The notes below the pieces were generated by a model, which was not told the origin of the DNA, made no database searches, and saw only the letters and a program-made list of their open reading frames with translations. A DNA stretch of 64,000 bases from Emticicia sp051209875 (lineage in GTDB: Bacteria > Bacteroidota > Bacteroidia > Cytophagales > Spirosomataceae), in the NCBI RefSeq assembly GCF_051209875.1, contig NZ_JBNTQY010000001.1, positions 992,001 to 1,056,000 of the forward strand, written 5' to 3'. The number at the start of each line of letters is the position of its first letter. The first letter of the stretch is position 1. Shown one piece after another: positions 1-9,249 of this stretch. A program made the position numbers and the translations under genes.

Positions 1-1452
1 AACTACGGTGGATTTCTGCCTGCATTTGGAATAGGAACAAGAGAAGAAACCGCTTTTGAACAAGCAGCGTTTGCACTTCAAGAAGGAGCTATTTCCCAAC
101 CTGTTCGTACATCTGCTGGCTGGCATATTATCAAACTTGCTCAGAAACTACCTTTAGAATCTTTTGAAGCAATTTATCCAAAAATAAAGGAAAAAATCGT
201 TACTGATTCAAGAGGAGATGTGGTAAAAGAAAATGCGTTGAAGCGATTGAAAAAGGAAATGCAGTTTGTTGAGAACGAGGACGTTATCAAAAAAGCAATT
301 GCCGCCGCCGATACTAATTTATTGCGAAAAAAATGGAATTATGCTTTAAATGATGAAAATACTAATCAAACGATTTTTAGCATTAAAAATACCAATTATC
401 CAACCAAGTTATTTTATGATTTTGCTGTAGATAGACAAACTTTTGAACGTATTCCTGCTGGTTTTACACCTTCAATGGCTATGAGAAGCTTTTATAAAAA
501 GTTTGTTGAAAATACTGTTAAAACTTATGCTGAAGAACATTTAGAAGATATAAATGCTGAATTTAAGCTTTTATTGAACGAATATTCAACCAGTTTGTTG
601 AAAATGCAGTTGCTCAATGATTTAGTGTATGAAAAATCCACTGAGGATACAACGGGTCAACGGATTTTCTATGAAAAAAATATAGAAAAATATCGTATGC
701 CTGAGCGAGCTTTGGCAACGGTAATTGCTTCGAAAGACGCAAAAACTGTTTATTTAGCAAAAGAAATTTTCACTAAAGGAACACCCTATAACCTAAAACG
801 AGCTTATAGTTCACCTTTATTATTCGCTAAAAATTTGAGTGATATAACACCTGAACATAAACATATTTTGGTTTCAGTACTTGAAATTATGCGTCGAAAT
901 AAGGGTTATGTACTCGAAATAGGTGGACATATCGACCAAAATGAAGGAGACAATGTTTCGGCTGAGCGTATAGAAAAAGTGAAGGCCTTTTTATTAGCAA
1001 ATGGCTTGACAATCGAGCGAATCATAGAAAATGATTATGCCAAAACCAGTCCTAATCTTACTAATAAGTTTGATTGGACAAAAAACCAAAGAGTGACATT
1101 TCGGTTTTATAGTAATTCGAAGAAAGATGTTGAGAAAATTTTCAATGCTAAAGAACCCAATATTGTCATTATTGAGGAAGGTTATTTCAAAAAAGGTGAA
1201 AATAAATATGTTGATGCTGCAAAATGGGAAGTCGGTACACAATCAATTGTAAAAGATGCTAAATTTGCAGATGTAATTATCGAAAAAGTTGAGCCAACAC
1301 GCTATAAAAGCCTTCGTGAAGCACGTGGTCAAGTATTATCAGATTATCAAAAGTTCTTGGAAAAGCAATTCAATGATGATTTGATTAATAAGTATCCTGT
1401 AAAATTGAATAACGAAGAGGTTCAAAAGGCTATAAATACAAAAAAACAATAA
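1..1452 (+). CDS. Peptidylprolyl isomerase (parvulin/SurA-like), 3' part, with embedded OmpA-like segment
   Basis: The reading frame is open from base 1, so the N-terminus lies outside the window; at least 483 residues are visible. The first about 50 residues are the end of a parvulin (PpiC) domain: a GGF turn, an A-F-A-L-Q-E-G run, then PVRTSAGWHIIKL. A helical SurA-like region follows. Bases about 838-1115 encode a segment resembling the OmpA C-terminal peptidoglycan-binding fold: GGHID, then S-A-E-R-I, V-K-A-F-L-L-A-N-G-L, and KNQRVTF in place of the usual NRRV. A helical tail ends the protein. Likely a periplasmic outer-membrane-protein chaperone. The parvulin call is firm; the OmpA-like call rests on motif spacing. 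The next gene is another parvulin, 141 bases downstream. Confidence 0.8.
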   Translation, partial: NYGGFLPAFGIGTREETAFEQAAFALQEGAISQPVRTSAGWHIIKLAQKLPLESFEAIYPKIKEKIVTDSRGDVVKENALKRLKKEMQFVENEDVIKKAIAAADTNLLRKKWNYALNDENTNQTIFSIKNTNYPTKLFYDFAVDRQTFERIPAGFTPSMAMRSFYKKFVENTVKTYAEEHLEDINAEFKLLLNEYSTSLLKMQLLNDLVYEKSTEDTTGQRIFYEKNIEKYRMPERALATVIASKDAKTVYLAKEIFTKGTPYNLKRAYSSPLLFAKNLSDITPEHKHILVSVLEIMRRNKGYVLEIGGHIDQNEGDNVSAERIEKVKAFLLANGLTIERIIENDYAKTSPNLTNKFDWTKNQRVTFRFYSNSKKDVEKIFNAKEPNIVIIEEGYFKKGENKYVDAAKWEVGTQSIVKDAKFADVIIEKVEPTRYKSLREARGQVLSDYQKFLEKQFNDDLINKYPVKLNNEEVQKAINTKKQ

Positions 1453-1461
1453 ATTAAGTGA

Positions 1462-1583
1462 TTAGCTATTGGCGGTTAGCTATTAGCGAAAAGTGTTTTA
1501 AAAAATTACATTACAGTTTCGATCTTTTTTGGCTAATAGTCGGACCGCCGAAGCGGCTAACCGCTAATAGCTAAAAGCTAAAA
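1462..1583. repeat. Heptad-period inverted array, GCTAA family (copy 1)
   Basis: Two arms with an exact 7-base period fill the gap between the parvulin genes. The left arm (1462-1490) reads as TTAGCTA, TTGGCGG, TTAGCTA, TTAGCGA. The right arm (1555-1583) reads as GCTAACC, GCTAATA, GCTAAAA, GCTAAAA after one base. The arms are near reverse complements, so a transcript could fold into a long imperfect hairpin. A GC-rich stretch (1540-1554, TCGGACCGCCGAAGC) interrupts the right arm after GGCTAATAG. The same heptad family recurs at 12637-12734 and 22767-22869. Confidence 0.85.
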
Positions 1584-1593
1584 TTAAATACAA

Positions 1594-2931
1594 ATGTTAA
1601 AGAAATTATTGCTGTTGATTTGCCTACCGATATTGGCATTTTCGCAAAATGCTCCTATCAATATTGACCGCATAGTCGCAAAAGTTGACAATTACATTAT
1701 CCTTCGGTCTGAAGTAGAACAGCTTTACCTTCGGTCTGTTCAACAACAACAACCTGTTAGTAAATGCCAAGCATTAGAAAGCATGGTTGTGAATAAGTTA
1801 TTAGTGGCTAAAGCTGAAATTGACTCCGTTATTGTTGAAGATAAACAAGTGGATGATCAATTAACCGCTCGTATGCAACAAATGATACAATTGTATGGCA
1901 ATGAAAAAAATATTGTTGAGCAATTTGGTAAATCTTTGGAAACATTGAAAAGTGAAGTGCGTTCGCAAGTGAGAGAGCAATTAACTGCTCAAAAGATGCA
2001 GTCCAAGATCACCGAAAACTTGAAAGTGACGCCTAATGAAGTAAAGAAGTTTTTTAATCAAATTCCAAAAGATAGTATCCCTGAAATACCTACCGAAGTA
2101 GAAATTGGGCATATTGTGCGTTTGGCGAAAGTAACTAAAGCTCAAAAAGAAGAACTATCACAAAGACTTTTAGATTATAAACGCCGCATCTTGGCTGGTG
2201 AAAAATTTGAAGATTTAGCAAAAGAATATTCAGAAGATCCAGGCTCTCGTCAGTACGGTGGAGATTTGAGCTGGTCGAAACGTGGAGCAATGGTGCCTCA
2301 GTTTGAAGCCGCTGCTATGAAACTGAAACCTAATGAAATGTCTGATGTTGTAGAATCCGACTTTGGTTTGCACTTAATTCAAACACTTGAAATACGTGGA
2401 CAAGAATTTCATGCTCGACATATCTTATTGCGTCCTGATTATAATAGATTGGACGTTACTGAACCAACCCATTTTTTAGATAGTATTCGTGTTGAAATTG
2501 TGAAGGATAGTATCAAATTTGAAAAGGCTGCTAAAGATTTTTCAGACGATAAAGCTACACAAGATGGGGGAGGAATGTTATTAGATCCCCAGACAGGTTC
2601 TTCAAAAATGCCATTAGATGCTTCAATGGAACCTACGCTCTATTTTACAATTGATAGCATGAAAGTTGGCACGATTACTGTACCTTTGCCTTACAGAAGT
2701 GAGGATGGAAAAACAGGTGTTAGAATCCTTTATTACAAAGCCAAACATCCTCCTCATAAAGCTAGTTTGAAAGAGGATTTTGAAAAGCTGAAGGAATATG
2801 CCTTGATGGAAAAACGTAATAAAGAGATTGAAAATTGGTTCAAAAAGGCAACAGCCGATGTTTATATCAAGATAGACCCAGAGTTTGAAGCGTGCCAAAT
2901 TTTTGGAAAAACACATGCTTCGACCGAATAA
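1594..2931 (+). CDS. surA: SurA-like periplasmic peptidylprolyl isomerase
   Basis: 445 residues starting with a signal peptide (hydrophobic run ending at AFSQ). The N-terminal helical SurA domain (about 20-165) is followed by two parvulin domains. The first begins at EIGHIVRLAK and has the typical YSEDPGSRQYGGDLSW and FGLHLIQ motifs; the second begins at FHARHILLRP and has DGGGML. The family folds outer-membrane beta-barrel proteins in the periplasm. It follows another parvulin gene and precedes MoxR on the same strand. Start is ATG at 1594, the first in frame after the upstream repeat. Confidence 0.9.
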   Translation: MLKKLLLLICLPILAFSQNAPINIDRIVAKVDNYIILRSEVEQLYLRSVQQQQPVSKCQALESMVVNKLLVAKAEIDSVIVEDKQVDDQLTARMQQMIQLYGNEKNIVEQFGKSLETLKSEVRSQVREQLTAQKMQSKITENLKVTPNEVKKFFNQIPKDSIPEIPTEVEIGHIVRLAKVTKAQKEELSQRLLDYKRRILAGEKFEDLAKEYSEDPGSRQYGGDLSWSKRGAMVPQFEAAAMKLKPNEMSDVVESDFGLHLIQTLEIRGQEFHARHILLRPDYNRLDVTEPTHFLDSIRVEIVKDSIKFEKAAKDFSDDKATQDGGGMLLDPQTGSSKMPLDASMEPTLYFTIDSMKVGTITVPLPYRSEDGKTGVRILYYKAKHPPHKASLKEDFEKLKEYALMEKRNKEIENWFKKATADVYIKIDPEFEACQIFGKTHASTE

Positions 2932-2991
2932 AACAGATTCCCTTTTTAATTTAAAGATGATTCGCAACAACGAACTATTTTAATCAGATAA

Positions 2992-3963
2992 ATGAGCAAA
3001 GTTAAATTTACTTCGGATGTGGAAGCAGCAGATGCCCTAAAAGTTGCCTTTCACAATTTACAAAATGAAATCGGACAAGTAATTGTCGGTCAAGACGAAA
3101 CGGTTCGTTTGTTGTTAACAGCTATTTTTTGTCAAGGTCATTGCCTTTTGGTGGGTGTACCTGGTTTGGCAAAAACCTTGTTGATTCAAACCATTGCTTC
3201 AGCTCTAGATTTAGATTTCAACCGTATTCAGTTTACTCCCGATTTGATGCCGTCTGATATTTTAGGTTCTGAAACACTAGATAATGAGCGTAATTTCCGT
3301 TTCATCAAAGGCCCTGTTTTCGCTAATATTATTTTGGCCGATGAAATTAACCGTACTCCTCCCAAAACTCAATCAGCTTTGCTCGAAGCTATGCAAGAGT
3401 TTGCTGTAACTGTTGCAGGAAAAAAACATAGTATTGGCCGTCCATTTTTTGTATTGGCTACTCAAAACCCAATTGAGCAAGAGGGGACTTATCCTTTACC
3501 AGAAGCACAGCTCGACCGCTTTATGTTTATGGTAAATTTAGATTATCCATCTTACAAACAAGAGGTTGACATTGTAAAAAATACTACCTCTGACCGCAAA
3601 TCAACAGTCAATAAAGTACTTTCGGGCGAAGAAATTTTGTATTTCCAACACTTAGTTCGCCGCGTGCCAGTACCCGATAATGTAGTCGAATATGCAGTGG
3701 GTTTGGTACATAAAACTCGTCCAAATACTGAAATGGCGTCAGCAGAAACCAATAAATATTTGGAATGGGGAGCAGGCCCAAGAGCTTCCCAAAACTTGAT
3801 TTTAGGTGCCAAATGTAATGCCCTTATCAACGGAAAATATTCGCCCGATATTGAAGATGTGAAAGCCGTAGCAGTTTCGGTCTTACGTCATCGTTTGGTA
3901 AGAAACTTCAAAGCAGAAGCCGAAAATATTTCAGTAGAAGATATTATTAAGAAAATGTTGTAG
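2992..3963 (+). CDS. MoxR-family AAA+ ATPase
   Basis: 323 residues, typical for MoxR. Walker A is GVPGLAKT (residues 55-62) and Walker B is ILADE (114-118), followed by the family motif NRTPPKTQSALLEAMQE and sensor region ATQNPIEQEGTYPLPEAQLDRF. MoxR ATPases act as chaperones, usually next to DUF58 and von Willebrand-factor proteins that they help activate. Here no such partner is adjacent: a terminator and an opposite-strand gene follow, so its client is not apparent. The 60-base gap after surA suggests possible co-transcription. Confidence 0.92.
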   Translation: MSKVKFTSDVEAADALKVAFHNLQNEIGQVIVGQDETVRLLLTAIFCQGHCLLVGVPGLAKTLLIQTIASALDLDFNRIQFTPDLMPSDILGSETLDNERNFRFIKGPVFANIILADEINRTPPKTQSALLEAMQEFAVTVAGKKHSIGRPFFVLATQNPIEQEGTYPLPEAQLDRFMFMVNLDYPSYKQEVDIVKNTTSDRKSTVNKVLSGEEILYFQHLVRRVPVPDNVVEYAVGLVHKTRPNTEMASAETNKYLEWGAGPRASQNLILGAKCNALINGKYSPDIEDVKAVAVSVLRHRLVRNFKAEAENISVEDIIKKML

Positions 3964-3980
3964 TAATACAAAGTTTATAT

Positions 3981-4016
3981 AAAAAAGCTCAATGATTTTG
4001 GTCATTGAGCTTTTTT
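3981..4016. terminator. Bidirectional intrinsic terminator
   Basis: A perfect stem with left half AAAAAAGCTCAATGA and right half TCATTGAGCTTTTTT, six-base loop. It lies between the convergent moxR and ppx/gppA genes and has a T-run on each strand, so it can serve both. Confidence 0.9.
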
Positions 4017-4038
4017 AGTATTTCAGTAAGTCAATCTT

Positions 4039-4920
4039 CTACTCTTCATTCATCAAAGTCTCATAAACTAACAATAAAATCCCATCTTTTAAACCTAAAT
4101 CAGGCACAATGATTTCGGTAGCACCTGCCCATTTCATTGCTGAAATATAAATTTCAGAAGCAGGGACAATAACATCAGCACGATCGGCATTGAGTTGGAG
4201 TTTATTGATGCGGTCTTCTAAGCTGAATTTTTCAATGTAGTTTTTCATTTTTTCTACATCTTTCAAAGTAGCTTTATTTTCCTTCTTATTTTCAATCATA
4301 TTGAAAAGCTTCGATATGTTTCCACCAGTTCCTACGGCAGTGACTTCTACATGCGTTGGTACATTTTCTCTTACCCAAGCTTGCATTTTTTTCCAAACAT
4401 CAGGAGCTTCTTTATGCTCAAGCAGGCGAACAGAGCCAATTTTGAAAGATTTTGCTGCAATTTTTTGCTGTCCTTGATAAATATTTAGCTCGGTACTTCC
4501 ACCACCGACATCAATATGTAGATAAGTTTTATCACTTTCAAGCACCACTACAATCACATTATTGATTAATTCGGCTTCTTTTTCGCCTTCAATCAAGTGG
4601 ATTTCCATGCCCAATTCATTCTTGATTCGCTCTACAATATTTTCTCCATTATCGGCCTCTCGCATGGCACTTGTAGCACAAATCATATAGGCATCTACCT
4701 CATGGAGTTCCATTAAAAGTTGGTAGGCTTGTAATAATTTTTTGATTCGAGCCTCGCTTCCAGACGAAATTTTTCCAGTATTGAATACATCCATACCCAA
4801 GCGGAGAGCAAAACGTACATATTCAACTTTCTTGAAGCTAATACTTTTTTTATTAGTCAATACTGACGAAATCTGCATTCTGGCAGCATTTGAACCAATA
4901 TCAATGGCGGCAATTTTCAT
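4039..4920 (-). CDS. Ppx/GppA-family phosphatase (exopolyphosphatase-like)
   Basis: 293 residues from the ATG at 4920 (MKIAAIDIGSNAARM); the open frame runs 42 codons further upstream, but this region is low-complexity and the family N-terminus begins exactly at this Met. The ASKHA/actin-fold phosphate motifs DIGSNA, ATSAMREADN and DVGGGSTEL are visible, as is a GTGGNI motif. At about 290 residues it corresponds to the short, two-domain form without the C-terminal HD domain of E. coli Ppx. Family members hydrolyse polyphosphate or pppGpp; which one cannot be told from sequence. Confidence 0.88.
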   Translation of the reverse strand: MKIAAIDIGSNAARMQISSVLTNKKSISFKKVEYVRFALRLGMDVFNTGKISSGSEARIKKLLQAYQLLMELHEVDAYMICATSAMREADNGENIVERIKNELGMEIHLIEGEKEAELINNVIVVVLESDKTYLHIDVGGGSTELNIYQGQQKIAAKSFKIGSVRLLEHKEAPDVWKKMQAWVRENVPTHVEVTAVGTGGNISKLFNMIENKKENKATLKDVEKMKNYIEKFSLEDRINKLQLNADRADVIVPASEIYISAMKWAGATEIIVPDLGLKDGILLLVYETLMNEE

Positions 4921-5034
4921 AGAGATAAAACCCCCAAACGAAATTTTTACTCGTCTATAAGGGCGATTTTTTTTACTTAGATTAAAGATTTGCAAAAGTA
5001 AGCAATTCGTATTAAAATAATTTGATAAATAAAA

Positions 5035-5062
5035 AAGGTACTGCAATTTCTTGCAATACCTT
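5035..5062 (-). terminator. Probable terminator after the symporter gene
   Basis: AAGGTACTGCAA pairs with TTGCAATACCTT across a four-base loop with one mismatch. On the minus strand it is followed by a T-rich run (the plus-strand aaataaaaaa before it). It lies 40 bases past the symporter stop codon. Confidence 0.7.
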
Positions 5063-5101
5063 CTTGTATGTGGAACATCACCCGTACCAATTTCGCACTA
5101 T

Positions 5102-6721
5102 TTACCAAAAATAAGTATAAAGAGAAATAATAATAAGGATAACGATCGTTGCTCCAATTGTAAAGCCAGTAGATGGTTTGAACATAGAAGCATCCACTTC
5201 TAAGCCTTTTTTCTCATCAGGTAGGACTAAACTCAAAATAAACATGACCGTAATACATATTACAAATACCCAGCCCATACGATCTAAAAATGGTACTTGA
5301 GTCCAATCTGCACCTGGAAGCCAGTTGTTGTGCATTGATAAAGCAATTAAAAACCCGCCTACAATTGCAAAAAATGCTCCTGCCGAATTGGTTCTTTTCC
5401 AGAAAAAGCCCATAATAAATGCAGCAAAAATACCAGGAGAAAGTAGCCCTGTCATTTCTTGAATAAATTGAAAACCACCTTTTTTCTCAATTCCCATAAA
5501 AGGAGAAATAACAATTGCTAATATCATGGCAATAATAATGACTACTCTACCTACCAATACTAATTGTTTTTCGCTCATATCTTTTGCAAAATAAGGCTTG
5601 AAAACATCTAAAGTAAAGATAGTTGAAATACTATTGGCTTTACCAGCCAAAGATGCCACCACTGCTGCTGTAAGAGCTGCAAATGAAAGTCCTTTAAGTC
5701 CGATTGGTAATAAGTTTAATAATACAGGATAGGCTCTGTCTTGGTTGAAAGTACCATCAACACCAAGCATTTCTTGTTGGAACATTCCTTTTTGATAGAG
5801 AGCATAAGCTGCAATACCTGGCAAAGTAACGATTACTGGCATCAGCAATTTAAGAAAAGCAGCAAACAATAGACCATTACGAGCAGTGTTGAGATCTGCA
5901 CCCAAAGCACGTTGTGTGATGTATTGATTACAACCCCAATAATTTAAATTAACAATCCACATGCCACCAAAAAGTACCGTTAGCCCAGGGAGCGACATAT
6001 AATTTGGATTTCCTTTTGGATAAATCATGTGGAAATGGTCATCATGGTTTTGAGTCATCATTTTGAAGCCATTGACAAGTCCGGTTAATTCGTATTTTGA
6101 TGATACCAGTGTGACAGCCAAATAGGTAGCAGCCAAACCTCCAATAACTAAGAAAAATACTTGAATTACATCAGTATAACCAATAACTTTCATGCCACCG
6201 ATGGTAATGATGATAGCAAAAATAGCTAAGAAAATCATACAAGTATAAAATTCTAAGCCAGAGATACCTGATACCGCTAATGCACCTAAATACAAAATAG
6301 AAGTAAGGTTTACCATTATATATAACAATAGCCAAAAGATAGCCATAATCAAACTCACCGTTTTATTATAACGTTGGCTCAAAAACTGTGGCATAGTTGA
6401 AATCTTGTTCTTCAAATAAATAGGCATAAAGAATACCGCTACGATAATTAAGGTAGCTGCTGCCATCCATTCGTAAGTCGAAATACCCAAGCCCATAGAA
6501 AAACCATTACCCGACATACCGATCATTTGTTCGGCTGATATATTTGATGCAATCAAAGATGCACCAATTGCCCACCAAGTAAGTGACCCTTCGGCCAAAA
6601 AGAAGTCTTTAGTAGAAGTTTGTGCCGATTTCTTTTTGTTGTAAATCCAGTAACCATATCCAGCCACAACAATAAAGTAAAAGAGAAAAACCAAATAATC
6701 AATTGTTTGTAATTTTTGCAT
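5102..6721 (-). CDS. Sodium/solute symporter (SSS family, vSGLT-like)
   Basis: 539 residues with about 14 hydrophobic membrane segments. The N-terminal block SLIASNISAEQMIGMSGNGF followed by YEWMAAATLIIVAVFFMPI is very close to the Vibrio sodium/galactose transporter vSGLT, as are the middle TDVIQVFFLVIGG and WGCNQYITQR blocks. By family, it imports a sugar (glucose, galactose or similar) driven by sodium; the substrate is inferred, not shown. It stands alone, with its own promoter-like sequence upstream and a hairpin downstream. Confidence 0.88.
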   Translation of the reverse strand: MQKLQTIDYLVFLFYFIVVAGYGYWIYNKKKSAQTSTKDFFLAEGSLTWWAIGASLIASNISAEQMIGMSGNGFSMGLGISTYEWMAAATLIIVAVFFMPIYLKNKISTMPQFLSQRYNKTVSLIMAIFWLLLYIMVNLTSILYLGALAVSGISGLEFYTCMIFLAIFAIIITIGGMKVIGYTDVIQVFFLVIGGLAATYLAVTLVSSKYELTGLVNGFKMMTQNHDDHFHMIYPKGNPNYMSLPGLTVLFGGMWIVNLNYWGCNQYITQRALGADLNTARNGLLFAAFLKLLMPVIVTLPGIAAYALYQKGMFQQEMLGVDGTFNQDRAYPVLLNLLPIGLKGLSFAALTAAVVASLAGKANSISTIFTLDVFKPYFAKDMSEKQLVLVGRVVIIIAMILAIVISPFMGIEKKGGFQFIQEMTGLLSPGIFAAFIMGFFWKRTNSAGAFFAIVGGFLIALSMHNNWLPGADWTQVPFLDRMGWVFVICITVMFILSLVLPDEKKGLEVDASMFKPSTGFTIGATIVILIIISLYTYFW

Positions 6722-6747
6722 AGTGCTTAGGGTTAATTATTAAGTGT

Positions 6748-6779
6748 CAAAAATACATTTTTAGTTTTATATTAACAAA
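6748..6779 (-). promoter_or_regulatory. Bacteroidota-type promoter for the symporter gene
   Basis: Read on the minus strand: TTTG (6776-6779), 20 bases, TATTTTTG (6748-6755). This matches the Bacteroidota housekeeping consensus TTTG / N19-21 / TAnnTTTG exactly in the -7 box. It lies 27 bases ahead of the symporter start codon. Confidence 0.7.
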
Positions 6780-7040
6780 TTAAGGTAAAAAATTTGCTTT
6801 TTCAAAGAAAAATAATGGCTTTTACAAGAAATTAAGTATTCTTAGCGTTTGTTCATGATAGGATTGAGTATATTATTAGAATTGTTGATTTATAAAACCG
6901 ACGTTGAGAATATAAATCATTATAAGTTTAAATAACTGCTTATCAATATTTTATCAATGAAATAAATATCAATCTAGACTTCTGAAAAAGAACAAAAGAG
7001 CTATAATTAACAAGGTATTTAGTAACAAATTTTAAAATTC
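6780..7040. other. AT-rich divergent intergenic region
   Basis: Gap between the divergent symporter and kinase genes. It is strongly AT-rich. I see no open reading frame, strong hairpin or repeat in it; it probably holds only promoter-proximal DNA for the two flanking genes. Confidence 0.5.
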
Positions 7041-7071
7041 TTGATATTCAAAGTTCTTTTTTATAATTTTA
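7041..7071 (+). promoter_or_regulatory. Possible promoter for the histidine kinase gene
   Basis: TTG (7041-7043), 20 bases, TAATTTTA (7064-7071) resembles the TTTG / TAnnTTTG pattern with one mismatch at the last position. It ends 18 bases before the TTG start codon of the kinase, giving a very short leader. Confidence 0.45.
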
Positions 7072-7089
7072 CAAAAAAACTGTCCCGTT

Positions 7090-8340
7090 TTGAACAGAAA
7101 TACAATCAGGCTCCTGATTTTGCTGGGTACGCTTTCGATTACGGGGATTCTTGCTGTGCAAGCCTACTGGGTCAAAAGTGCTTTCGACCTTAAAGAACAA
7201 CAATTTCGTCAAACAGTAATGATTTCATTGCGAAATGTGGCGAACAGGATTTCTACGCTCTATAAACTATCAAAATTTGAGAATCCAGTAAGCCAACTTT
7301 CTTCCGACTATTATGTCGTAAACCTGCGTATTCCTTTACAAGAGGATATATTGGAGCATTACTTAAAAGATGAATTTAAGAAACAAAATCTAAATACAGA
7401 CTTTGAATTCGGTATTTATGACTGCAATACTGAAAAAATTGTCTATGGCTCCTATATTAAATCAAATTTTGAAGAAGGCGGAGTGACAAGCAAGCCATTG
7501 CCTAAAACCGATAAATATCTTAATTATTTTGGTGTACGCTTCCCAAGCAAAACCAGCTATTTGGCAAGTCGCTTGGATATTTGGTTAATTTCTTCATTGA
7601 TTACATTGGTTGTTACAGTTTTCTTTGGCTATGCTATGTTTGTGATTTTGCATCAAAAACGTTTAAGTGAAGTGCAAAGAGATTTTGTAAACAATATGAC
7701 ACATGAATTTCAAACACCTATTTCGACGATTCGAATCGCCACTGATGTATTAAGCCAAGCGAAAATAATAGAGCAACCCGAACGTTTGAAAAAATATGTC
7801 CAGATTATTCGTCAAGAGAATAATCGTTTGAAAACTCAGGTAGAAACGGTGCTAAATACCGCCAAACTGGAGCGAGGTAAGATGAATTTGGATATCCAAT
7901 TGCAAGAATTGCATAGTTTGATTAATGAGGTTACTGAAGGCGTTCAGGCAGAGTTGGAAGATCACCTAAAAATCGAACTAAATGCTTCAAAATCAAGTAT
8001 TTACGCCGACCGTACACAATTATTAAGCCTAATCAGAAATTTACTCGAAAATGCGATAAAATATTCAAAGAAACCACCAAATATTTGTATGAAAACAGAA
8101 AATATTGGAGAAACCCTTGTTTTTTCTGTGAGCGACTGTGGCATTGGTATTCCGAAAGAAAGTATAGATAAAATTTTTAAAAAATTCTACCGAGTTCCTA
8201 CTGGTAATTTGCATAATGTAAAAGGTTTTGGCTTGGGTTTGAGTTATGTGAATGAGATTATTAAAGCTCATAAATGGCAAATAAGTGTAGAAAGTGAAGT
8301 AGGAAAAGGAAGTACATTTAAAGTTACAATGCCACTTTGA
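7090..8340 (+). CDS. Sensor histidine kinase
   Basis: 416 residues using a TTG start: the frame is closed by TGA at 7042 and there is no ATG between. Two membrane segments (about 8-26 and 164-187) enclose a periplasmic sensor of about 135 residues without a recognisable domain. The HisKA H-box is NNMTHEFQTPISTIRIA (His205; EFQTP replaces the more common ELKTP), then N-box RNLLENAIKYS, G1 box DCGIGI, F-box and GFGLGLSYV. The matching response regulator follows after 145 bases containing a heptad repeat. Signal sensed is unknown. Confidence 0.92.
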   Translation: MNRNTIRLLILLGTLSITGILAVQAYWVKSAFDLKEQQFRQTVMISLRNVANRISTLYKLSKFENPVSQLSSDYYVVNLRIPLQEDILEHYLKDEFKKQNLNTDFEFGIYDCNTEKIVYGSYIKSNFEEGGVTSKPLPKTDKYLNYFGVRFPSKTSYLASRLDIWLISSLITLVVTVFFGYAMFVILHQKRLSEVQRDFVNNMTHEFQTPISTIRIATDVLSQAKIIEQPERLKKYVQIIRQENNRLKTQVETVLNTAKLERGKMNLDIQLQELHSLINEVTEGVQAELEDHLKIELNASKSSIYADRTQLLSLIRNLLENAIKYSKKPPNICMKTENIGETLVFSVSDCGIGIPKESIDKIFKKFYRVPTGNLHNVKGFGLGLSYVNEIIKAHKWQISVESEVGKGSTFKVTMPL

Positions 8341-8341
8341 T

Positions 8342-8475
8342 TGACGAATTACGATTTATGAATGACGAATTTTATCTCACTAACCGTAATTCTTACTTAT
8401 TGGATTGTAATATATTTTAAAGGATATTATTGTAATAAAAATTCGTAAATCGTTATTCGTCACTCATTATTCATA
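8342..8475. repeat. Heptad-period inverted array, TTCGTA family (copy 1)
   Basis: The left arm (8342-8369) parses exactly as TGACGAA, TTACGAT, TTATGAA, TGACGAA. The right arm (8441-8475) parses as ATTCGTA, AATCGTT, ATTCGTC, ACTCATT, ATTCATA. The two arms are approximately reverse-complementary and separated by about 70 AT-rich bases. It occupies almost the whole gap between the kinase and regulator genes, so it lies inside the likely shared transcript. Confidence 0.8.
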
Positions 8476-8485
8476 AATTGAACTA

Positions 8486-9166
8486 ATGCCTAAAATTTTG
8501 TACGTAGAAGATGACCCAAATTTGGGTTTCGTGACTAAAGATAATCTCGAACTCGAAGGTTATGAAATCGTTCATTTTCAAGATGGAAAAGATGCGTGGA
8601 AAAGTTTTAGCAAAGAAAAATACGACCTTTGTTTATTAGACGTAATGCTTCCCGAATTAGACGGTTTTTCGTTGGCAGAAAAGATAAGAAAACAAAACCT
8701 ACAAGTTCCGATTATTTTCTTGACGGCTAAAACCATGCAAGAAGACCGCATTACAGGACTTAAAATAGGTGGAGATGATTATGTTACAAAACCTTTTAGT
8801 ATTGAAGAACTGAGTTTGAGAATTAAAATATTTTTGAAACGTAAAGAAGTAAGCAAAGTAGTTGGTGGAGTAGGTAATTGGAAAATTGGAACTTATACAT
8901 TTGATTATCAGCAACTTTCACTTCAATCTACTACCAAAACAGAACAATTAACACATCGTGAGGCTGAAGTATTGAAATTTCTGTGCGAAAGAAAAAACCA
9001 AGTTATCAAGCGAGATGAGATTTTAACGGCCATTTGGGGGCGTGATGATTATTTCTTGGGCAGAAGTCTTGATGTTTTTGTGACTCGTCTAAGAAAAATG
9101 CTTGCCGATGATGCTTCTATAAAAATTGAAAATGTACACGGAATAGGTTTTCGATTTGCATGCTGA
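8486..9166 (+). CDS. OmpR/PhoB-type response regulator
   Basis: 226 residues. The receiver domain has the acidic pair EDD (8-10), phospho-acceptor Asp52 in LLDVMLPELDG, Thr80 and Lys102 in TKPFS. The C-terminal winged-helix DNA-binding domain (about 130-226) ends with the typical SLDVFVTRLRKML and NVHGIGFRF blocks. It is the cognate partner of the kinase just upstream. The target genes are not evident from the window. Confidence 0.93.
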   Translation: MPKILYVEDDPNLGFVTKDNLELEGYEIVHFQDGKDAWKSFSKEKYDLCLLDVMLPELDGFSLAEKIRKQNLQVPIIFLTAKTMQEDRITGLKIGGDDYVTKPFSIEELSLRIKIFLKRKEVSKVVGGVGNWKIGTYTFDYQQLSLQSTTKTEQLTHREAEVLKFLCERKNQVIKRDEILTAIWGRDDYFLGRSLDVFVTRLRKMLADDASIKIENVHGIGFRFAC

Positions 9167-9214
9167 AAATAAATGCGTAAATGAAAAACAAGTTTTTTAT
9201 CTAACGGAAAATTT

Positions 9215-9249
9215 CTAAGACCTAAGTCCTAAAACCTAATCCCTAAATA
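9215..9249. repeat. Heptad-period array, CTAA family (single arm)
   Basis: Five uninterrupted heptads: CTAAGAC, CTAAGTC, CTAAAAC, CTAATCC, CTAAATA. The last heptad provides the reverse-strand stop codon of the lrp gene (9243-9245). It sits between the convergent response regulator and lrp genes. Confidence 0.8.

Noticed and set aside
4921..5046. N-terminal extension of the Ppx/GppA protein
   Set aside because: The added 42 residues are AT-rich noise and the family begins at the Met at 4920.
6780..7040. Small RNA or tRNA gene in the AT-rich gap
   Set aside because: No cloverleaf, strong stem or terminator could be found.
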